A stretch of DNA of 64,000 bases from positions 372,001-436,000 of the forward strand of contig NZ_JABBGF010000003.1 in NCBI RefSeq assembly GCF_012927265.1, written 5' to 3'. A program made the translations under genes and the position numbers. Origin of the DNA: Chryseobacterium cheonjiense (GTDB taxonomy: Bacteria > Bacteroidota > Bacteroidia > Flavobacteriales > Weeksellaceae). This document shows, piece after piece, positions 1 to 9,649 of the stretch (position 1 is its first letter; each line of letters begins with the position of its first letter). The notes under the pieces were generated by a model, which did not search any database, was not told where the DNA came from, and saw only the letters and a program-made list of their open reading frames with translations.

Positions 1-68
1 ATATTTTCCTCAGGTAAAACACCGTGATAGGCATAGATTTTTACGTCTTCAAGATATATTTTACTCAT
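1..68 (-). CDS. folB: Dihydroneopterin aldolase, N-terminal fragment (cut by window edge)
   Basis: Reading the minus strand from the ATG complement at 66-68 gives 22 codons, MSKIYLEDVKIYAYHGVLPE followed by EN, and then the window ends. The YHGVLPEE stretch is the hallmark start of FolB, which cleaves dihydroneopterin to 6-hydroxymethyl-dihydropterin and glycolaldehyde in cytosolic folate synthesis. Only the first fifth of the protein is present, so the active-site lysine cannot be checked. The reading is an identification from a short but very characteristic N-terminus. Confidence 0.8.
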   Translation of the reverse strand, partial: MSKIYLEDVKIYAYHGVLPEEN

Positions 69-219
69 TCCATTAATTTTAGGCAAAAATCGTTTTAATT
101 CTTCAGAATTATAGTGTATCCCGATACTTTTTTTATCTTTTTTTAAATATTTAAAACTTTAATCCCAATTTATAGTAACGGGTTTCCACTTTTATCGCCT
201 GCACATTTCGGATAGCAAA

Positions 220-227
220 TATTTTTG
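220..227 (+). promoter_or_regulatory. Possible -7 element for the GG-leader peptide gene
   Basis: TATTTTTG fits the Bacteroidota -7 consensus TAnnTTTG and lies 74 nt upstream of the ATG at 302. I see no TTG or TTTG at the expected 17-23 nt upstream, so this is a weak call. Confidence 0.3.
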
Positions 228-301
228 TTAATTATTTTCAGGATGGTTAGGAGGTATCAGAAATAATATTAAATTTATAAAATGAACCAAATCAATTTAT
301 T

Positions 302-493
302 ATGAAAAATTTAAAAAAATTAAACAGAAGAAATTTAGAACAGATTAACGGTGGTGCAGATCCTAAGAATTGTAATGAATGCCCTGCCGGTTCTAATCTT
401 ACCTGTGATGAATATTGGGCCCTTTCCGAGTTTTGCAGAAACTGTGTCCTGATTAATTCAGAATGTTATGTTCCTGGGCCGAATGATCTTTAA
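302..493 (+). CDS. Double-glycine leader peptide, bacteriocin-like
   Basis: A 63-residue peptide. It has a basic leader (MKNLKKLNRRNLEQINGG) ending in Gly-Gly at residues 17-18, followed by a 45-residue core with six cysteines (C24, C27, C35, C45, C48, C55). This is the layout of GG-leader peptides that C39-peptidase ABC exporters cleave after GG; many Chryseobacterium genomes carry such 'bacteriocin-like' peptides. Six cysteines would allow three disulfides or metal binding. No exporter, modifying enzyme or immunity gene is adjacent: folB lies upstream on the other strand and nadA is convergent. Activity (antibacterial, signalling or other) cannot be inferred. A strong hairpin follows the stop. 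Confidence 0.7.
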   Translation: MKNLKKLNRRNLEQINGGADPKNCNECPAGSNLTCDEYWALSEFCRNCVLINSECYVPGPNDL

Positions 494-510
494 GTAACGA
501 ACGGAATAAT

Positions 511-545
511 AAAAATGCCCCTAAAGTTAATTTTGGGGCATTTTA
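511..545. terminator. Bidirectional intrinsic terminator
   Basis: Arms AAAATGCCCC (512-521) and GGGGCATTTT (535-544) form a 10-bp stem with A-runs before and T-runs after. It sits between the stop codons of the convergent GG-leader gene (493) and nadA (548) and can serve both strands. Confidence 0.8.
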
Positions 546-547
546 AT

Positions 548-1567
548 TTATTTTATACTTTTAGAAAGATCAAGCATCGCTTCAATAGGCTTTAATGCTT
601 TCAATCTCAACTCTTCATCAATGATGATTTCCGGAAGCTCATATTTCATGCACAAATAGAGTTTTTCCATTGTATTTCGTTTCATGTAAAAACATTCTGA
701 ACAATTGCAGGTTTCATCGAAAACCAATGCCGGAATCAGTTCTTTATGAGGTGCACGTTTTTTCATTTCATGAAGAATTCCTTCTTCGGTAGCAATGATG
801 AATTTCTGGCAGTCTTCTTTTTCCACATAATTAAGCAGGGCAGAAGTAGAGCCGATAAAATGAGCCAGTTTTAAAACGGCTTCTTCACTTTCCGGATGGG
901 CAATAAGTTTGGCATCAGGATGATCGGCCAGCTGCTGGGCAATTCTTTCCATAGAGAACGCTTCATGTACGATGCAGCTTCCGTCCCAAAGGATCATGTC
1001 GCGACCTGTTTTTTGGGATAAATATCGTCCCAGGTTTTTATCCGGGGCGAAAATAATCGGACGGTCTTTCGGCAGCGCTTCTATGACCGTTTCCGCATTG
1101 GAACTGGTGACAATAATGTCGCTTTCAGCCTTTGTTTCTGCATTGCAGTTGATATAGGTTGCGACTAAAGCATTCGGATGCTGTTCGCGCATTTTTCTTA
1201 GGCCTTCTCCCGAACAGCCGTCTGCTAAAGAACAGCCTGCCAGCGTATCAGGAAGAACGACTTTTTTCGTTGGGTTAAGGATTTTCGCTGCTTCTGCCAT
1301 AAAATGCACCCCACAGAATACGATCATATCTGCATCGGTATCTTTTGCCTGTCTTGCCAACTGAAGCGAATCGCCCAGGAAATCAGCAATATCCTGAATT
1401 TCGCCCGGCTGGTAATAATGCGCCAAAATCACCGCGTTTTTCTCTTCTTTCAATGCAAGAATGGCTTTTACAAGCTCTTCTCCCTGGGGAATTGCTATAT
1501 CTTTGATATCCAGAAATCCTCTTACCGGAATTGCGGATTTGGCTTTTTCTAATGTTTCGGTACTCAT
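548..1567 (-). CDS. nadA: Quinolinate synthase A
   Basis: A 339-residue cytosolic enzyme that condenses iminoaspartate with dihydroxyacetone phosphate to quinolinate in de novo NAD synthesis. It uses a [4Fe-4S] cluster. Family landmarks are visible: [19 protein letters not shown] near residue 50, [16 protein letters not shown] near 85, GCSLADGC near 110, and the C-terminal [20 protein letters not shown] around 285-305, which holds the clustered cysteines expected near the iron-sulfur site. Length is normal. It is the last gene of a minus-strand run yicC-gmk-nadA with a 92-bp gap to gmk. nadB and nadC are not in the window. Confidence 0.95.
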   Translation of the reverse strand: MSTETLEKAKSAIPVRGFLDIKDIAIPQGEELVKAILALKEEKNAVILAHYYQPGEIQDIADFLGDSLQLARQAKDTDADMIVFCGVHFMAEAAKILNPTKKVVLPDTLAGCSLADGCSGEGLRKMREQHPNALVATYINCNAETKAESDIIVTSSNAETVIEALPKDRPIIFAPDKNLGRYLSQKTGRDMILWDGSCIVHEAFSMERIAQQLADHPDAKLIAHPESEEAVLKLAHFIGSTSALLNYVEKEDCQKFIIATEEGILHEMKKRAPHKELIPALVFDETCNCSECFYMKRNTMEKLYLCMKYELPEIIIDEELRLKALKPIEAMLDLSKSIK

Positions 1568-1659
1568 ATTTACCTCAATGTTTTAGATGGAAAGTTAAAT
1601 CGGAATGTGGAAGTTGAAACTTTACATCTTAAGCTTCCAGCTTCCATCATCAACCTCTT

Positions 1660-2226
1660 TTAGCTTCCAATAAAATTTTTTATTAAACTTTCTATTTCAC
1701 TTTTTGCTTCGTCAAGATCTTTGTTGATCACAATTTTGTCAAAATCTTTTGCATAAGACATTTCTTCCTCCGCTTTTGCAACACGGGTTCTGATGGTTTC
1801 TGCATCATCCGTGTTTCTGGTGATCAATCTGCGTTCCAGTTCTTCAATGGAAGGTGGTTCAATGAAAATCGAGAGAGCCTGCTCCCCGAAATATTTTTTA
1901 AGGGAAATTCCGCCTTTTACATCGACGTCAAAAATCACCACTTTCCCCTGATTCCATATTTTTTCCACTTCAGATTTTAAAGTACCGTAATATTTATCGG
2001 TGTACACCTCTTCAAATTCCACGAAGGCATCTTCCGTAATTTTTTGCCTGAATTCATCAGGTGTTAAGAAGTGATAATCTACGGCATGAACTTCACTTCC
2101 CCTAGGCTGTCTTGTTGTGCAGGAAATTGAGAACTGAAGTTCGCTAAATACTTCCAGCGAGTGTTTTACCAATGTTGTTTTTCCGCTTCCCGACGGTGCC
2201 GAAAATATGATAACTTTATTATTCAA
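1660..2226 (-). CDS. gmk: Guanylate kinase
   Basis: A 188-residue kinase that phosphorylates GMP (and dGMP) to GDP with ATP. The P-loop SAPSGSGKTTLVKH lies at residues 9-22, and the GMP-binding region SCTTRQPRGSEVHAVDYHFL at about 35-54. The lid-like RLITRNTDDAETIRTRV segment follows near 133. Length fits the family. It lies between yicC (92-bp gap) and nadA on the same strand. The yicC-gmk pairing is common across bacteria and supports cotranscription. Confidence 0.96.
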   Translation of the reverse strand: MNNKVIIFSAPSGSGKTTLVKHSLEVFSELQFSISCTTRQPRGSEVHAVDYHFLTPDEFRQKITEDAFVEFEEVYTDKYYGTLKSEVEKIWNQGKVVIFDVDVKGGISLKKYFGEQALSIFIEPPSIEELERRLITRNTDDAETIRTRVAKAEEEMSYAKDFDKIVINKDLDEAKSEIESLIKNFIGS

Positions 2227-2318
2227 AGTTTTTAGTTTTGGGTTTAAAGTTTATTACATGATTCAAAAAATATGTTTTCATTCAAAGTTGTCAAAAACCT
2301 TGAATATTAAATTTTGAA

Positions 2319-3176
2319 TTAAAGAACGTTTAACGTTTGTTCTTTAATTTTCTCTAAATCATCTTTCATCATTACTACCAGTTTCTGGATTTGGGCATGG
2401 TTGGCTTTTGAACCTAAGGTGTTGATTTCACGGCCGATTTCCTGAGAAATGAATCCCAGTTTTTTCCCGTTGAAATCTTCATTATCCATCACTTCCTTAT
2501 AATATTTAAGATGTTGCGAAAGCCTTACTTTCTCTTCAGAAATATCGAGTTTTTCAGTAAAATAAGCCATTTCCTGATAGAAACGCGTTTCATCTACGTT
2601 TTCAAACTCCTTTAAAGATTTTTGATAACGCTCTTTTACGGCAATGATTCGCTCTTCCTCAAAAGGAATCACTTCAGAAAGGCTTTTTTCAATATTCATC
2701 AGGTTTCTCTCAAGTTCTTCATGCAGGATCTTGCCTTCCGTCTTTCTGAATTCTTCAAACCGGTTAACGGCAGCATGTACAATTTTAGCCAATGCTTCCC
2801 ATTCTCCTTCCGAAAGTTCATCTGGTCTTGAAGTAATGGCATCCGGCAGTCGTACCGCCATTTTCAGGTATTCGAAATCGGGGCCGTCCGGAGCGATATT
2901 ACGAAGCTCACTGATGTAGGATTCAATTAAATTTTTATTAATTTTTACATCTGTAGATTCCTCAAGATTTTCAAGATTGATATAGCAGTCTACTTTGCCA
3001 CGGATAATTCTGTCGTTGAGAATTTTTCTGATCTCGAATTCTTTTTCTTTATACCGTAAAGGAATTTTAATATTCAAATCAAAGCTTTTGCTGTTCAGTG
3101 ACTTAATATCTATGGTAATCTTTTTTCCTTCAAAAACATCTTCGGCTCTACCGAAGCCGGTCATTGATAAAATCAT
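2319..3176 (-). CDS. yicC: YicC/YloC family endoribonuclease
   Basis: A 285-residue protein with the diagnostic N-terminus MILSMTGFGRAE and the conserved C-terminal block EIGREINTLGSKANHAQIQK that ends the family (DUF1732). Members from E. coli and Bacillus have been described as endoribonucleases affecting mRNA or sRNA turnover; which RNAs are cut here is unknown. The middle is rich in charged helices. It is the first gene of the yicC-gmk-nadA run. A TATCTTTG -7-like box lies 18-25 nt upstream of its start. Confidence 0.92.
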   Translation of the reverse strand: MILSMTGFGRAEDVFEGKKITIDIKSLNSKSFDLNIKIPLRYKEKEFEIRKILNDRIIRGKVDCYINLENLEESTDVKINKNLIESYISELRNIAPDGPDFEYLKMAVRLPDAITSRPDELSEGEWEALAKIVHAAVNRFEEFRKTEGKILHEELERNLMNIEKSLSEVIPFEEERIIAVKERYQKSLKEFENVDETRFYQEMAYFTEKLDISEEKVRLSQHLKYYKEVMDNEDFNGKKLGFISQEIGREINTLGSKANHAQIQKLVVMMKDDLEKIKEQTLNVL

Positions 3177-3193
3177 AGTTTTTTATTGTTGTA

Positions 3194-3201
3194 CAAAGAT
3201 A
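3194..3201 (-). promoter_or_regulatory. Possible -7 box of the yicC-gmk-nadA operon
   Basis: CAAAGATA on the plus strand reads TATCTTTG on the minus strand, a match to TAnnTTTG. It lies 18-25 nt upstream of the yicC ATG. No clear -33 TTG was found at the usual distance. Confidence 0.4.
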
Positions 3202-3236
3202 AACATTTAAGCGTATGTATTAACTATATTCCGTTT

Positions 3237-3363
3237 TAACCGCAAAAGGAGCAAAAGATTTTTAATGTACTTTAAATATTCAAAAGTCTGCAAATTTTAT
3301 TCTGCTTTTGTGAACTTTTGACAAACCAAATATTTACCCTATTTCTTTTGTGTCTTTTGCGGT
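3237..3363. repeat. Imperfect inverted repeat, flavobacterial intergenic type
   Basis: ACCGCAAAAG (3239-3248) and CTTTTGCGGT (3354-3363) are inverted copies about 105 nt apart. The similarity extends inward through GCAAAAGA and TCTTTTGTG. The element sits between the divergent yicC and miaA starts. Related CAAAG-rich sequences recur in other gaps of this window (for example near 9470 and 51790), so this is a dispersed intergenic repeat rather than a gene-specific operator. Confidence 0.55.
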
Positions 3364-3398
3364 AAAATACAATCCACCCATTTTCGTAAATTAGCGGT

Positions 3399-4319
3399 GT
3401 GAAAAAGAAAAACTTAATTTCTGTTGTAGGACCTACTGGTATTGGAAAAACAAGGCTGGCTATTGATCTGGCCAAACATTTCGATACGGAAATTATTTCC
3501 TGCGATTCCCGCCAGTTTTTTAAAGAAATGAAAATCGGAACCGCGTCACCTTCTGAAGAAGAGCTGGCGGAAGCTCCGCATCATTTCATCGGAAACCTTT
3601 CCGTTGAGGAGTATTATTCTATAGGTCAGTATGAAGAAGATGCATTAAAAAAGCTCAATGAACTTTTTGAAAATCATGATGTTGTCATTTTGGTGGGCGG
3701 AAGCATGATGTATGAAAAAGTGGTAATCGAAGGCCTTAATGATCTGCCGGAAGCTGATGAAGAAAATCAGAAGAAATTACAGGGAATTTTCGAAAATGAA
3801 GGAATTGAAAAGCTTCAGGATATACTCAAAGAACTCGATCCTGAATATTTTACCGTGGTAGATATTCACAATCACAGAAGGCTTTTACGGGCAATTGATG
3901 TTATTTGGCAGACCGGAAAAAAATATTCTGAATTAATTGCAGTTTCACAGGATTCCCGGGATTTTAATACGATCCGGATCGGAATTGAAGCGCCGAGAGA
4001 AGAATTGTATGACCGAATCAACAGGAGGGTAGACATTATGATGGAAAAAGGCCTGTTGGAAGAAGCGAAAAGTTTAGAAAAATTTAAACATCTGACAGCT
4101 TTAAATACGGTTGGTTATGCCGAATTGTTCAAATATTTTGATGGAGAATGGGACTTAGATTTTGCCGTTTCTGAAATCAAGAAAAACAGCAGGAGGTACG
4201 CAAAACGCCAGTTGACCTGGTACCGGAAAGCGGATGATATTCATTACTTACCGTTGGGATATTCGCAGGAGGATTTTGATGGGTTGATTGGATATATTAG
4301 TCAACAAACTTTGAAGTAA
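3399..4319 (+). CDS. miaA: tRNA dimethylallyltransferase
   Basis: A 306-residue enzyme that transfers the dimethylallyl group to N6 of A37 in tRNAs reading UNN codons. The P-loop GPTGIGKT is at residues 11-18, followed by the SCDSRQFFKEMKIGTASPS block and HHFIG. VGGSMMYEKVVIEGL (about 100-114) corresponds to the VGGTGLY motif, with SMM in place of TGL. The only start that gives the intact P-loop is GTG at 3399. Length is typical. It stands alone on the plus strand, divergent from yicC and convergent with the efflux operon. Confidence 0.93.
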   Translation: MKKKNLISVVGPTGIGKTRLAIDLAKHFDTEIISCDSRQFFKEMKIGTASPSEEELAEAPHHFIGNLSVEEYYSIGQYEEDALKKLNELFENHDVVILVGGSMMYEKVVIEGLNDLPEADEENQKKLQGIFENEGIEKLQDILKELDPEYFTVVDIHNHRRLLRAIDVIWQTGKKYSELIAVSQDSRDFNTIRIGIEAPREELYDRINRRVDIMMEKGLLEEAKSLEKFKHLTALNTVGYAELFKYFDGEWDLDFAVSEIKKNSRRYAKRQLTWYRKADDIHYLPLGYSQEDFDGLIGYISQQTLK

Positions 4320-4393
4320 TTTTTTTTATTTCCCACAGATTTCGCAGATCTGCATAGATTTTTGGAAATATTTTAATGTAAAGAGTTGCTGAT

Positions 4394-4470
4394 TGTCATT
4401 CTGACGAAGGAAGAATCTCCATAAATATTTTATAGATTCTTCACTTCACGTTGTTCCGTTCAGAATGACA
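4394..4470. repeat. Intergenic inverted repeat between convergent genes
   Basis: TGTCATTCTG (4394-4403) and CAGAATGACA (4461-4470) are perfect inverted arms. A second inner pair, GAAGAATCT (4410-4418) and AGATTCTTC (4434-4442), gives a long hairpin. It lies between the ends of miaA and the efflux channel gene and could stop transcription from both sides. This type of element is widespread in flavobacterial intergenic DNA. Confidence 0.65.
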
Positions 4471-4551
4471 GCGTGGGTGTTTTTTTAATTTAAAAACAAA
4501 AAATGCAGCCCCGAAAGACCGCATTCCATTAACAATATAATTTAAAATTTA

Positions 4552-5964
4552 CTACTTCCAACCGCCTCCTAACGCCCGGTACAAGTCTACAATGCTGCTT
4601 AATCGTTGTCTTTTTACGGACGCTAGATTCAGCTCTGCCTGCAGAGAATTTCCCTGAGCGGTTATCACTTCTAAATAGTTTGCCATGCCGCCTTTGTACA
4701 GCATTTCGGCACTTTTAATTCCATTCTTTAAAGTGGCTGCCTGTTCGGCTGCTTTCTGTTCCTGAACTTTTAAACTTTCATTGGAAACCAGGGCATCAGA
4801 AACTTCACCCACTGCGTTTAAAACAGACTGACGGAACGCCAGTACATTTTTTTCTCTCTGAATTTTAGCAACATTCAAATCCGTTTTCAACTGTCTTTTC
4901 TGGAAAATAGGCTGGGTAATTCCTCCTAATACAGAACCGAACAATGAAGCCGGAATCTGGAACCAGTTATCAATTTTAAAAGAATTTACCCCTCCGTTGG
5001 CGGTAATTTTTAAAGAAGGATACATATTGGCTTGAGCAATCCCGACTATTGAGTTTGACTCTAACAACACCAATTCCTGCTGACGGACATCCGGACGACG
5101 GCTTACCATTGCTGCCGGAAGCCCTGCAGAAATTTCCTGCGGCAGAGAGGTTTCGGACATTTCAATCGTTCTGCTGATTTTTCCTGGGTTTTCACCCACC
5201 AAAATACTCAGGGCATTTTCCTGAATCGCAATATTTTGTTCCAGTTGAGTGATCAGCAGTTCTGTGGATTGCTTCTGTGCTGTTGCCTGCTGAACTCCCA
5301 GAGAAGTCGTGTCACCGCTTTGCCACAGCTTTTCCGTAAGAGAAAGAGTGTTACTGCTCAATTCTAAATTAGCTTTTGCAATCTGCAATTGTTTATCAAG
5401 CATCAATAAATTATAATATCCCTGTGCAATGGCTGCAACCACTTGTGTCTGAATGGCTTTTGTCGCTTCATACGTCTGGAGATACTGCATTCTGGAAACT
5501 TCCTGCTGGTTTTTTATTTTACCCCAGATGTCTGCCTCCCAGGATAAATTGAAGGCTGCGTTGTAGTCTTCAACATGGCTTTGCCCTAAAAATAAATTAA
5601 GGCTTTGTCCGTTCATGCTGTTTTTTGAAGGCCTGGAAATCTGCGCAGCAACTCCGAAACCTACATCAGGATACTGCAGGTATTTTGCCTGTTTGAGCTT
5701 TTCCTGAGAAGATGCTACCTGCTTCAGAGCAATCTGCAGATCGTAGTTGTTTTTAATTCCTTTTTCAATCAGAGTCTGCAGCATCGGATCATTGAAAAAC
5801 TGTCTCCATTCTAAATTGGCAACGCTCGCCGTGTCGGCAGTTGCGGTATATTTGAACGTTTCGGGAAGGTCCAGCTTAGGCTCCTTGTATGCCAGTTTGG
5901 ACACACAGGAGACCGAAGCTAAAGCCAGTCCGAAAGTGATGATGATATTTTTTACTTTTTTCAT
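4552..5964 (-). CDS. TolC/NodT-family outer-membrane efflux lipoprotein
   Basis: The outer-membrane channel of the RND system encoded just upstream. I take the ATG at 5964, giving 470 residues: it places a lipoprotein signal MKKVKNIIITFGLALASVSC at the very N-terminus with Cys20 as the lipidated residue. A start at 6009 would bury this signal behind 15 residues. Two long helical hairpin repeats typical of TolC are visible; NLEWRQFFNDPMLQTLIEKG opens the first and SRRPDVRQQEL lies in the second. It is last in the tetR-adaptor-pump-channel run, 286 bp after the pump gene. Confidence 0.9.
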   Translation of the reverse strand: MKKVKNIIITFGLALASVSCVSKLAYKEPKLDLPETFKYTATADTASVANLEWRQFFNDPMLQTLIEKGIKNNYDLQIALKQVASSQEKLKQAKYLQYPDVGFGVAAQISRPSKNSMNGQSLNLFLGQSHVEDYNAAFNLSWEADIWGKIKNQQEVSRMQYLQTYEATKAIQTQVVAAIAQGYYNLLMLDKQLQIAKANLELSSNTLSLTEKLWQSGDTTSLGVQQATAQKQSTELLITQLEQNIAIQENALSILVGENPGKISRTIEMSETSLPQEISAGLPAAMVSRRPDVRQQELVLLESNSIVGIAQANMYPSLKITANGGVNSFKIDNWFQIPASLFGSVLGGITQPIFQKRQLKTDLNVAKIQREKNVLAFRQSVLNAVGEVSDALVSNESLKVQEQKAAEQAATLKNGIKSAEMLYKGGMANYLEVITAQGNSLQAELNLASVKRQRLSSIVDLYRALGGGWK

Positions 5965-6250
5965 AGTTTTTAAACTTTTAATTGAGTGCACCTTGAGAAA
6001 TTGTTGCAAAAAGTATTTTTATAATTCTTATAATTTTCTTAACGCAAAAAAATATTTAATGTAAAAATATTTGAGTGAGCAAAGTTTAATCAATTTAAAA
6101 TTGATTTTAAGAAGCTTACTGTTAAACGTCCAGCTTCATCAACGATTTGTCGCTTTTCTTTGCTCCTTTAAAAATATTTAGTGTTAATAATTAATCTTTG
6201 CATTTAAAATCTTAGTTTAAATTTTTCTCTAAGCTTTGTTGAGCATATTA

Positions 6251-9200
6251 TTAATGAGTTGTAGCTAAAAGTTCTGCCTCCAGTTTTTGTCTTTGGAGCC
6301 TTTTCTTTTTTCTGCTTGGCATTTTTTCATGCAAATACTGGAAGATCACAAACATTACCGGAATAATGAAAATCCCGAATACAACGCCTGTCAACATTCC
6401 GCCAACGGTACTGAAGCCGATTGAATGATTCCCTTTTGCAGAAGCGCCCTGCGTGAATACAAGCGGTAACATTCCGACAATGAATGCGAATGAGGTCATT
6501 AAGATTGGTCTTAAACGCAGTCTTGACGCTTGTAATGCAGATTCCAGTAAGGATCTCCCCGCATTTCTTCTCTGTACCGCAAATTCTACGATAAGAATGG
6601 CATTTTTCGCTAATAATCCGACGAGCATGATCAAACCAACCTGAACGTAAATGTTATTGTCAATTCCAGCCAATCCGGTGAAAGCAAATACCCCGAAAAT
6701 CCCTGTTGGAATTGTTAAAATAACTGCAAAAGGAAGAATATAACTTTCATACTGAGCCGCCAACAAGAAATACACAAACAAAATACTTAACATAAAGATA
6801 AATGCTGTCTGTCCGCTGGTTTTAATTTCTTCACGGGTAATCCCGGTCCATTCATATCCAAATCCTCTTGGAAGTGATTTTTCAGCCACTTCTTCAACTG
6901 CTTTAATTGCATCCCCGGTACTGTAACCTGGTTTGGGCGTTCCGTTGATGGTCACTGCATTGAAAAGGTTGTTTCTGGTTACCGTTTCAGGGCCGAAGGC
7001 TCTTTTTAAAGTCACTAATGTTTTCACAGGAACCATTTCGCCAGATTTATTTTTCACATAAATTCCTTCCAAAGAATTGGCATCTGTTCTATATGGAATA
7101 TCCGCCTGAGCCATTACCCTATAGTATTTTCCAAATCTGTTGAAATCTGAAACGAAACTACTTCCGTAATAAATCTGCATCGTCTGCATCAATTCTGTGA
7201 TGGAAACTCCTAACTGATTCGCTTTATCATTATCAACCTCAATTGTAAATTGCGGGTTTCCGGCTGCATAGGTTGTGAAAGCAAAAGCAATTTCCGGGCG
7301 TTTCATCAATTCCCCGATAAATGCCTGTGTAGTTGTTCCTAAATTTTCCAGGGAACCGTTGGTTTTATCCTGAAGCATAAACTCAAAACCGGAAACGTTA
7401 CCAAATCCCTGAACAGTAGGGAAGTTGAAGAAAAATGCATTGGCATCTTTAACCTGGGAAACTTTCCCTGTTAATCCTGCGGCAATCTGATCAGGATCTG
7501 TTATTTCGCCACGCTGGTCGTGATCTTTTAATTTAATAAAACCTGCAGAATACGGTGATGCATTGGCATTACTGATGAAGTTCAGTCCGTCTGCAACCCA
7601 AAGGTGATTTTTGGCTTTTTCACCGTTGATGATCTGGTCAATTTGCTCGGTTGCTCTGTGGGTTCTGTCTAATGAACTTCCAGGAGGAGTATTCACAGCA
7701 TATAGAATGAATCCCTGATCTTCTGTAGGGATAAATCCTGATGGTGCTTTTTTAATTAGGAAAATACTTGCAGCGGTAATCAGTACTAATCCACCTACGG
7801 CCACCCATTTGTTTTTAATTAAAAATTTCAGGCTGTAAATGTATTTTTTAGTTAAATTATTAAAGCTTACATTAAATGCGTTAAAGAATCTTGCTCCGAA
7901 ACCTGTTTTCTTACCGTGTTCACCATGGTCACCCTGAGGATCATTTAGGAACATCGCGCATAAAGCCGGACTTAAGGTTAAGGCATTCACCGCAGAAATC
8001 ATGATCGCAATTGCCAGTGTAAAAGCAAACTGTCTGTAGAAAACTCCCGCAGGACCCTGCATGAAACCAACCGGAATAAATACGGCACACATCACTAATG
8101 TTATGGAAATAATAGCACCGGAAATTTCATTCATTGAACTCATTGTGGCATGTTCTACAGGCATTCCTGTATGTTCCATTTTGGAATGGACGGCTTCCAC
8201 TACAACGATGGCATCATCCACCACAATACCAATGGCGAGTACCAAAGCGAACAAAGTCAACATATTGATACTGAATCCGAATAATTGCAGGAAAAAGAAT
8301 GTACCGATAATCGCTACCGGAACCGCAATCGCCGGAATTAAGGTCGACCTGAAATCCTGAAGGAAAATATACACTACAATAAATACTAGGATAAAAGCAA
8401 TTACCAATGTTTCAACCACCTGATGTATAGAAGCATCCAAAAAGTCCTTGGAATTGTACATGATGATCGGCTCAACTCCTTTTGGAAGAGTCGTTTTAAA
8501 CTGGTCGACCTGTTTTTCAATTTCAGTCAGAATTTCGTTGGCATTAGATCCAGCGGTCTGCATAATCGCAAAACCTGAAACCGGTTTGCCATCCACTCTG
8601 TTGGCTGCTGTATACGTGTATGAGCCGAATTCTACTCTTGCTACGTCTTTCAGTCTCAGGAAAGAACCGTCGCTGTTGGCTTTGATGGCTATGTTTTCGT
8701 AGTCTTCGTTTTTATTTAATTTACCCTTATACTTTAAAATATATTCATAAGTTTCCTTGCTTCCCTGTCCCAAACGTCCGGGAGCAGCCTCTAAGTTATG
8801 ATCTTTTACGGCATTCAAAACTTCCTGTGGAGAAAGTCCGTTGGCAGCCAATCGGTCTGGCTTCAGCCAGAGTCTCATGGAATAATCTCTTGTTCCGAAA
8901 ACTTGTGCCTGGGCAACTCCCGGAATACGCTGAATTTGTGGAATGATGTTGATTTTCAAATAATTCTGTAAGAAAAGTTCGTCATATTGCTTAGGATCGT
9001 TACTGGTTAATCCCATAAACATGATCATACTGTTCTGAACTTTCTGCGTAGAGATTCCTGCCTGTACCACCTCCTGAGGAAGCTGGCTCATGGCTTTTGA
9101 TACCCGGTTCTGAACGTTTACGGCAGCATTATCGGGATCAGATCCCTGCTTGAAAAATACGCTTAGCGTCATCGTACCGTCGTTACTTGAGTTCGAAGTC

Positions 9201-9433
9201 ATGTAAGTCATATTTTCCACTCCGTTCACAGCTTCTTCAATCGGGGTAGCTACCGAACGGGCCACTACTTCCGCATTCGCACCCGGATAGAAAGCCGTCA
9301 CCTGAACACTTGGCGGCGCAATATCCGGAAAGAGGGCAATAGGTAAATTAAAGAGCGATAACGCACCCAATAATAAAAGTATGATGGAAATGACCGTTGA
9401 AAGTACCGGTCTTTCTATAAATTGTTTTAACAT
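6251..9433 (-). CDS. RND (HAE1-type) inner-membrane multidrug efflux pump, AcrB-like
   Basis: A 1060-residue proton-driven transporter, the usual AcrB/MexB length. The N-terminus MLKQFIERPVLSTVISI is the first transmembrane helix. The paired aspartates of TM4 (AIGIVVDDAIVVVEAV, near 407-408) and the TM10 lysine (LLAKNAILIVEF, near 945) are the proton relay residues. Two large periplasmic loops follow TM1 and TM7, as expected. With the adaptor and channel it should form a tripartite pump that exports hydrophobic drugs, detergents or dyes; the substrates cannot be read from sequence. A 216-bp gap separates it from the adaptor gene upstream. Confidence 0.95.
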   Translation of the reverse strand: MLKQFIERPVLSTVISIILLLLGALSLFNLPIALFPDIAPPSVQVTAFYPGANAEVVARSVATPIEEAVNGVENMTYMTSNSSNDGTMTLSVFFKQGSDPDNAAVNVQNRVSKAMSQLPQEVVQAGISTQKVQNSMIMFMGLTSNDPKQYDELFLQNYLKINIIPQIQRIPGVAQAQVFGTRDYSMRLWLKPDRLAANGLSPQEVLNAVKDHNLEAAPGRLGQGSKETYEYILKYKGKLNKNEDYENIAIKANSDGSFLRLKDVARVEFGSYTYTAANRVDGKPVSGFAIMQTAGSNANEILTEIEKQVDQFKTTLPKGVEPIIMYNSKDFLDASIHQVVETLVIAFILVFIVVYIFLQDFRSTLIPAIAVPVAIIGTFFFLQLFGFSINMLTLFALVLAIGIVVDDAIVVVEAVHSKMEHTGMPVEHATMSSMNEISGAIISITLVMCAVFIPVGFMQGPAGVFYRQFAFTLAIAIMISAVNALTLSPALCAMFLNDPQGDHGEHGKKTGFGARFFNAFNVSFNNLTKKYIYSLKFLIKNKWVAVGGLVLITAASIFLIKKAPSGFIPTEDQGFILYAVNTPPGSSLDRTHRATEQIDQIINGEKAKNHLWVADGLNFISNANASPYSAGFIKLKDHDQRGEITDPDQIAAGLTGKVSQVKDANAFFFNFPTVQGFGNVSGFEFMLQDKTNGSLENLGTTTQAFIGELMKRPEIAFAFTTYAAGNPQFTIEVDNDKANQLGVSITELMQTMQIYYGSSFVSDFNRFGKYYRVMAQADIPYRTDANSLEGIYVKNKSGEMVPVKTLVTLKRAFGPETVTRNNLFNAVTINGTPKPGYSTGDAIKAVEEVAEKSLPRGFGYEWTGITREEIKTSGQTAFIFMLSILFVYFLLAAQYESYILPFAVILTIPTGIFGVFAFTGLAGIDNNIYVQVGLIMLVGLLAKNAILIVEFAVQRRNAGRSLLESALQASRLRLRPILMTSFAFIVGMLPLVFTQGASAKGNHSIGFSTVGGMLTGVVFGIFIIPVMFVIFQYLHEKMPSRKKKRLQRQKLEAELLATTH

Positions 9434-9649
9434 AAGAAGTTTATTTTTTAATGTTGCTTAACTTTTCCACCACAAAGACACAAAGCTTTTAAACACATTA
9501 GTCACATTAAGTTTTAATTAGTGCTTTAAAAAAGAACACATTAGTTTTAAAAATCTTCGATTTTCATTTTTGTGACTTTAAAGTATTAGCATTTTAACTT
9601 TTAAACAAAGGACAATTTTTGTGACTTTGTAGTTAAGAAATTTAAACAG

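Noticed and set aside
3272..3475. Minus-strand open frame of 67 codons overlapping the miaA start
   Set aside because: It overlaps the miaA P-loop codons and an intergenic repeat; no protein features.
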